Shown here piece by piece: positions 5,257-7,262 of a stretch of 7,262 bases of DNA. A program made the translations under genes and the position numbers. Each line of letters starts with the position of its first letter. Position 1 is the first letter of the stretch. The DNA lies in the NCBI GenBank assembly GCA_009783115.1, contig WRHT01000072.1:1-7262 (forward strand), given 5' to 3'. This DNA comes from Desulfovibrionaceae bacterium (GTDB lineage: Bacteria > Desulfobacterota > Desulfovibrionia > Desulfovibrionales > Desulfovibrionaceae). Under the pieces are notes generated by a model. That model ran no database searches and had not been told where the DNA came from. It saw only the letters and a list, made by a program, of their open reading frames with translations.

Positions 5257-6710
5257 GTGGAGCCGGCGCCCTGTTTTTTCCGGCCCATCGGGGAAAGATG
5301 GAGTATTATTGTCTGGATTGCGGACAGAGCCGGGGAGCAGATGATCTTTTCTACGTCTGTCCGGCCTGCGGGGGGACTCTCCTGTTGCGGGATGCGGATT
5401 TTGACGAGCTGCGCCGGCTTGACGGAGCGGCCTGGAGGGAGGTTTTTGACCGGCGCGCCGGAGAAAAAACCCCCCCGGCCCGGGGCATTTTCCGGTATTA
5501 TGAACTCATGGCCCCGGCGCTGGATCCGGAAGACCTCGTCTGCCTGGGCGAGGGGCATACCCCGGAAGTGGAAGCCTCCAAGGCTTTGCGGCAGATTATC
5601 GGTTTGCCTTTTGCCTATAAGAATGACGGGCAGAACCCCAGCGCATCCTTCAAAGACCGCGGCATGGCCTGCGCTTTCAGCCACCTGAAGGCGATGATCC
5701 GTAAACACGGCTGGACGGAGGTGCTGGCTGTCTGCGCCTCCACCGGCGATACATCCGCCGCCGCCGCCATGTATGCCGCCCACCTCGGCGAGCCCGTCAA
5801 ATCCGTGGTGCTTCTGCCCAAGGGCAAGGTAACCGCCTTGCAACTGGCCCAGCCCCTGGGCAGCGGGGCCAGGGTGCTGGAACTGCCCGGCGTATTTGAC
5901 GACTGCATGAAGGTGGTGGAATATCTGGCCGGGCATTACCGGGTGGCCTTGCTCAATTCCAAAAACGCCTGGCGTATTCTTGGACAGGAATCTTACGCCT
6001 ACGAGATAGCCCAGTGGCATGACTGGAACATGGAAGGGCTGTGCATCTTTGTGCCCATCGGCAATGCCGGCAACATCACCGCCGTGCTCAGCGGTTTTCT
6101 CAAGCTGTATTCCCTGGACATCATCAGTAATCTTCCGCGCATTTTCGGGGTGCAGTCGGCCCATGCCGACCCCCTGTGCCGCTATTACGAGAGCGGGGAA
6201 AAAGAATTTTTTCCGGTACGGGTCAGATCCAGCGTGGCCCAGGCCGCCATGATCGGCAACCCGGTTTCCTTTCCGCGGGTGCGCCGTCTGGCTCTGGAAT
6301 ATCGCCGCATCGCCGGGGATTCCTCTTTCCAGGTTATCCGGGTCGCGGAGCAGGACATTATGGATTCCATGCTTCTGGCCAACCGCCACGGACATATCGC
6401 CTGCACCCAAGGGGGAGAAAGTCTGGCCGGGTTAAGGGCGGCCCTGGCCCGGGATTTGGTTGGAGGCGGCGAATACGCCGTGCTGGATTCAACAGCCCAT
6501 ATGCTGAAATTCGCCGATTTCCAGAATAAGTATTTTGCCGGGGAGTTGGAGAGGGAGTATGCGGTGCGCTCGGATTCCGCGCTGGTTAATCTTCCCCTGA
6601 GCCTTTTTTCCCAGGAGGAAAAAGACGCCTTGGGCGAAGAGGAATATGTCCGTAAGGCCGGGCAGGCCATCGCCGGGCTCCTCAAGATGCGCGGGAGGCC
6701 GGATGGCTGA
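5253..6710 (+). CDS. thrC: Threonine synthase (PLP-dependent)
   Basis: This 485-residue enzyme converts O-phosphohomoserine to threonine in the cytoplasm, the last step of threonine synthesis. The PLP lysine is Lys134 in NPSASFKDRGMA. Other fold-type II landmarks are ASTGDTSAA (162-170), the phosphate-binding loop PIGNAGNITA (268-277) and STAHMLKF (413-420). An N-terminal zinc-ribbon-like segment has CLDC (Cys20, Cys23) and CPAC (Cys36, Cys39), a feature seen in a subset of bacterial and archaeal threonine synthases. The ATG at 5253 overlaps the upstream stop by 4 nt. An internal ATG at 5298 (Met16) is also just before the zinc ribbon, but the FFPAHRGKMEY stretch looks like normal family N-terminus, so the upstream start is preferred. 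Other PLP enzymes such as cysteate synthase belong to the same fold; threonine synthase is the best fit, and the threonine pathway neighbours are not in view. Confidence 0.9.
   Translation: MSGAGALFFPAHRGKMEYYCLDCGQSRGADDLFYVCPACGGTLLLRDADFDELRRLDGAAWREVFDRRAGEKTPPARGIFRYYELMAPALDPEDLVCLGEGHTPEVEASKALRQIIGLPFAYKNDGQNPSASFKDRGMACAFSHLKAMIRKHGWTEVLAVCASTGDTSAAAAMYAAHLGEPVKSVVLLPKGKVTALQLAQPLGSGARVLELPGVFDDCMKVVEYLAGHYRVALLNSKNAWRILGQESYAYEIAQWHDWNMEGLCIFVPIGNAGNITAVLSGFLKLYSLDIISNLPRIFGVQSAHADPLCRYYESGEKEFFPVRVRSSVAQAAMIGNPVSFPRVRRLALEYRRIAGDSSFQVIRVAEQDIMDSMLLANRHGHIACTQGGESLAGLRAALARDLVGGGEYAVLDSTAHMLKFADFQNKYFAGELEREYAVRSDSALVNLPLSLFSQEEKDALGEEEYVRKAGQAIAGLLKMRGRPDG
6693..6698 (+). promoter_or_regulatory. 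Ribosome-binding site of the dedA-like gene
   Basis: GGGAGG lies in the last codons of thrC, 4 nt before ATG at 6703. It favours this start over the in-frame ATG at 6721, which has no comparable site. Confidence 0.5.
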
Positions 6711-7262
6711 TATCAGCGGCATGCAGGAATTGCTGCTCAAGTACAGTTACCTGATCATCCTGGGCTGGACCTTCCTGGAAGGCGAAACCATCGTGATCAT
6801 CGCCGGGTTCACGGCCCAAAAAGGCTGGCTTAGCCCTTGGCTTATCGCCTTTTGCGCTTTTCTGGGCAGCTTTTCCAGCGATCAGTTGATGTTTGCCTTG
6901 GGAAAATACAAAGGTCAACATATCCTGACCCGTTTCCCGCGCCTGGAAAAGAATTCGGAAAAAGCCCGCCGGCTCATGCTCAAGTATGAAACCCCGTTGA
7001 TCCTGGGTTTTCGTTTCGTTTACGGGGTGCGCAACGTCACCCCCATCCTGCTGGGCATCAGCGGGGTGAGCCACCTGAAATTTTTCGTCCTGAACATGTT
7101 CGGCGCGGTGGTCTGGGCGCTCTCCTTTACCTTTGGCGGTTATTATTTTGGGCATATTTTCGCCAAGTACACCGAGGATCTCGCCCATGCCGAGGCCTGG
7201 CTCATCGGCATCATCCTGGGCATAGTCATGCTGGTCATGCTGGTGCGCCGCCTGCGCAACAA
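6703..7262 (+). CDS. DedA-family (VTT/SNARE-associated domain) membrane protein, 3' truncated
   Basis: The first 186 residues are visible and the frame is still open at the right edge. The sequence has the DedA layout: an early hydrophobic segment with FLEGETIVIIAGF (Glu26, Glu28 and the AG at 34-35), then a membrane-re-entrant type stretch with Asp60, then a positively charged cytoplasmic loop (about 68-95). Next come FRFVYGVRNVTPILLG (Arg104, Arg110) and FFVLNMFGAVVWA (127-139). The final hydrophobic segment is about 166-181, followed by RRLRN. In the family the acidic residues and paired arginines are important for function; some members act as lipid scramblases or flippases or affect proton-motive force and drug tolerance. 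The specific substrate cannot be told from sequence. The gene overlaps thrC by 8 nt, so it is probably co-translated with it. The fragment already covers nearly a full-length member, so the stop should lie soon after the window. Confidence 0.88.
   Translation, partial: MADISGMQELLLKYSYLIILGWTFLEGETIVIIAGFTAQKGWLSPWLIAFCAFLGSFSSDQLMFALGKYKGQHILTRFPRLEKNSEKARRLMLKYETPLILGFRFVYGVRNVTPILLGISGVSHLKFFVLNMFGAVVWALSFTFGGYYFGHIFAKYTEDLAHAEAWLIGIILGIVMLVMLVRRLRN

Noticed and set aside
5298..5300. Alternative thrC start at internal ATG
   Set aside because: It is near the purine block GGGGAAAG but at too short a distance, and the residues between 5253 and 5298 look like normal family N-terminus.
5464..5476. 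A6C7 run in thrC resembling the AAAAAAC slippery heptamer
   Set aside because: The zero-frame codons are GAA AAA ACC, so it is out of phase for the canonical -1 slip, and the frame continues into intact thrC motifs.
5034..6410. Long open frame on the minus strand opposite thrC (458 codons)
   Set aside because: It lies opposite an enzyme with intact catalytic motifs, its translation shows no recognisable family and is rich in Gly/His, as expected for the reverse of GC-rich codons. It spans the 4-nt junction of two plus-strand genes.

Overview
The window reads as one continuous co-directional (+ strand) stretch of a GC-rich anaerobic bacterial chromosome. Its gene set and protein style best fit a sulfate-reducing deltaproteobacterium of the Desulfovibrio group (inference from protein families; no marker gene is present). 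Eight protein-coding genes fill almost every base. The longest non-coding gaps are 28 nt (1221-1248) and 21 nt (4288-4308). I see no RNA gene, CRISPR array, mobile element or convincing terminator.

Positions 1-4287 hold the 3' part of an flx-hdr module. It comprises the C-terminal 250 residues of an HdrA flavoprotein cut by the window edge, then flxD (MvhD-like [2Fe-2S] adaptor), flxC and flxB (two multi-cluster ferredoxin-type subunits) and flxA (FAD/NAD(P)H-binding subunit with a [2Fe-2S] site). In known FlxABCD-HdrABC systems, FlxA takes electrons from NAD(P)H and FlxB, FlxC and FlxD pass them to HdrA. HdrA is thought to split them by flavin-based bifurcation between ferredoxin and a disulfide-reducing HdrBC pair. 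hdrB and hdrC are not in the window and would be expected upstream.

Positions 4309-7262 hold three further genes in the same direction: a zinc-ribbon plus YIP1-type membrane protein of unknown role, threonine synthase (thrC), and the start of a DedA-family membrane protein cut by the right edge. Junctions are tight: overlaps of 10, 1, 8, 4 and 8 nt at hdrA/flxD, flxC/flxB, flxB/flxA, yip1-like/thrC and thrC/dedA. With no terminator visible, the whole window may be one transcript, although internal promoters cannot be excluded.

The core module is a known system. The less ordinary points are the low-complexity Ala/Lys/Pro/Thr tail on FlxB encoded by short degenerate repeats, the parallel cysteine layout of FlxB and FlxC suggesting a shared ancestor, a small GC hairpin that covers the likely thrC ribosome-binding site, and the attachment of a zinc-ribbon/YIP1 gene, thrC and dedA behind the redox operon.
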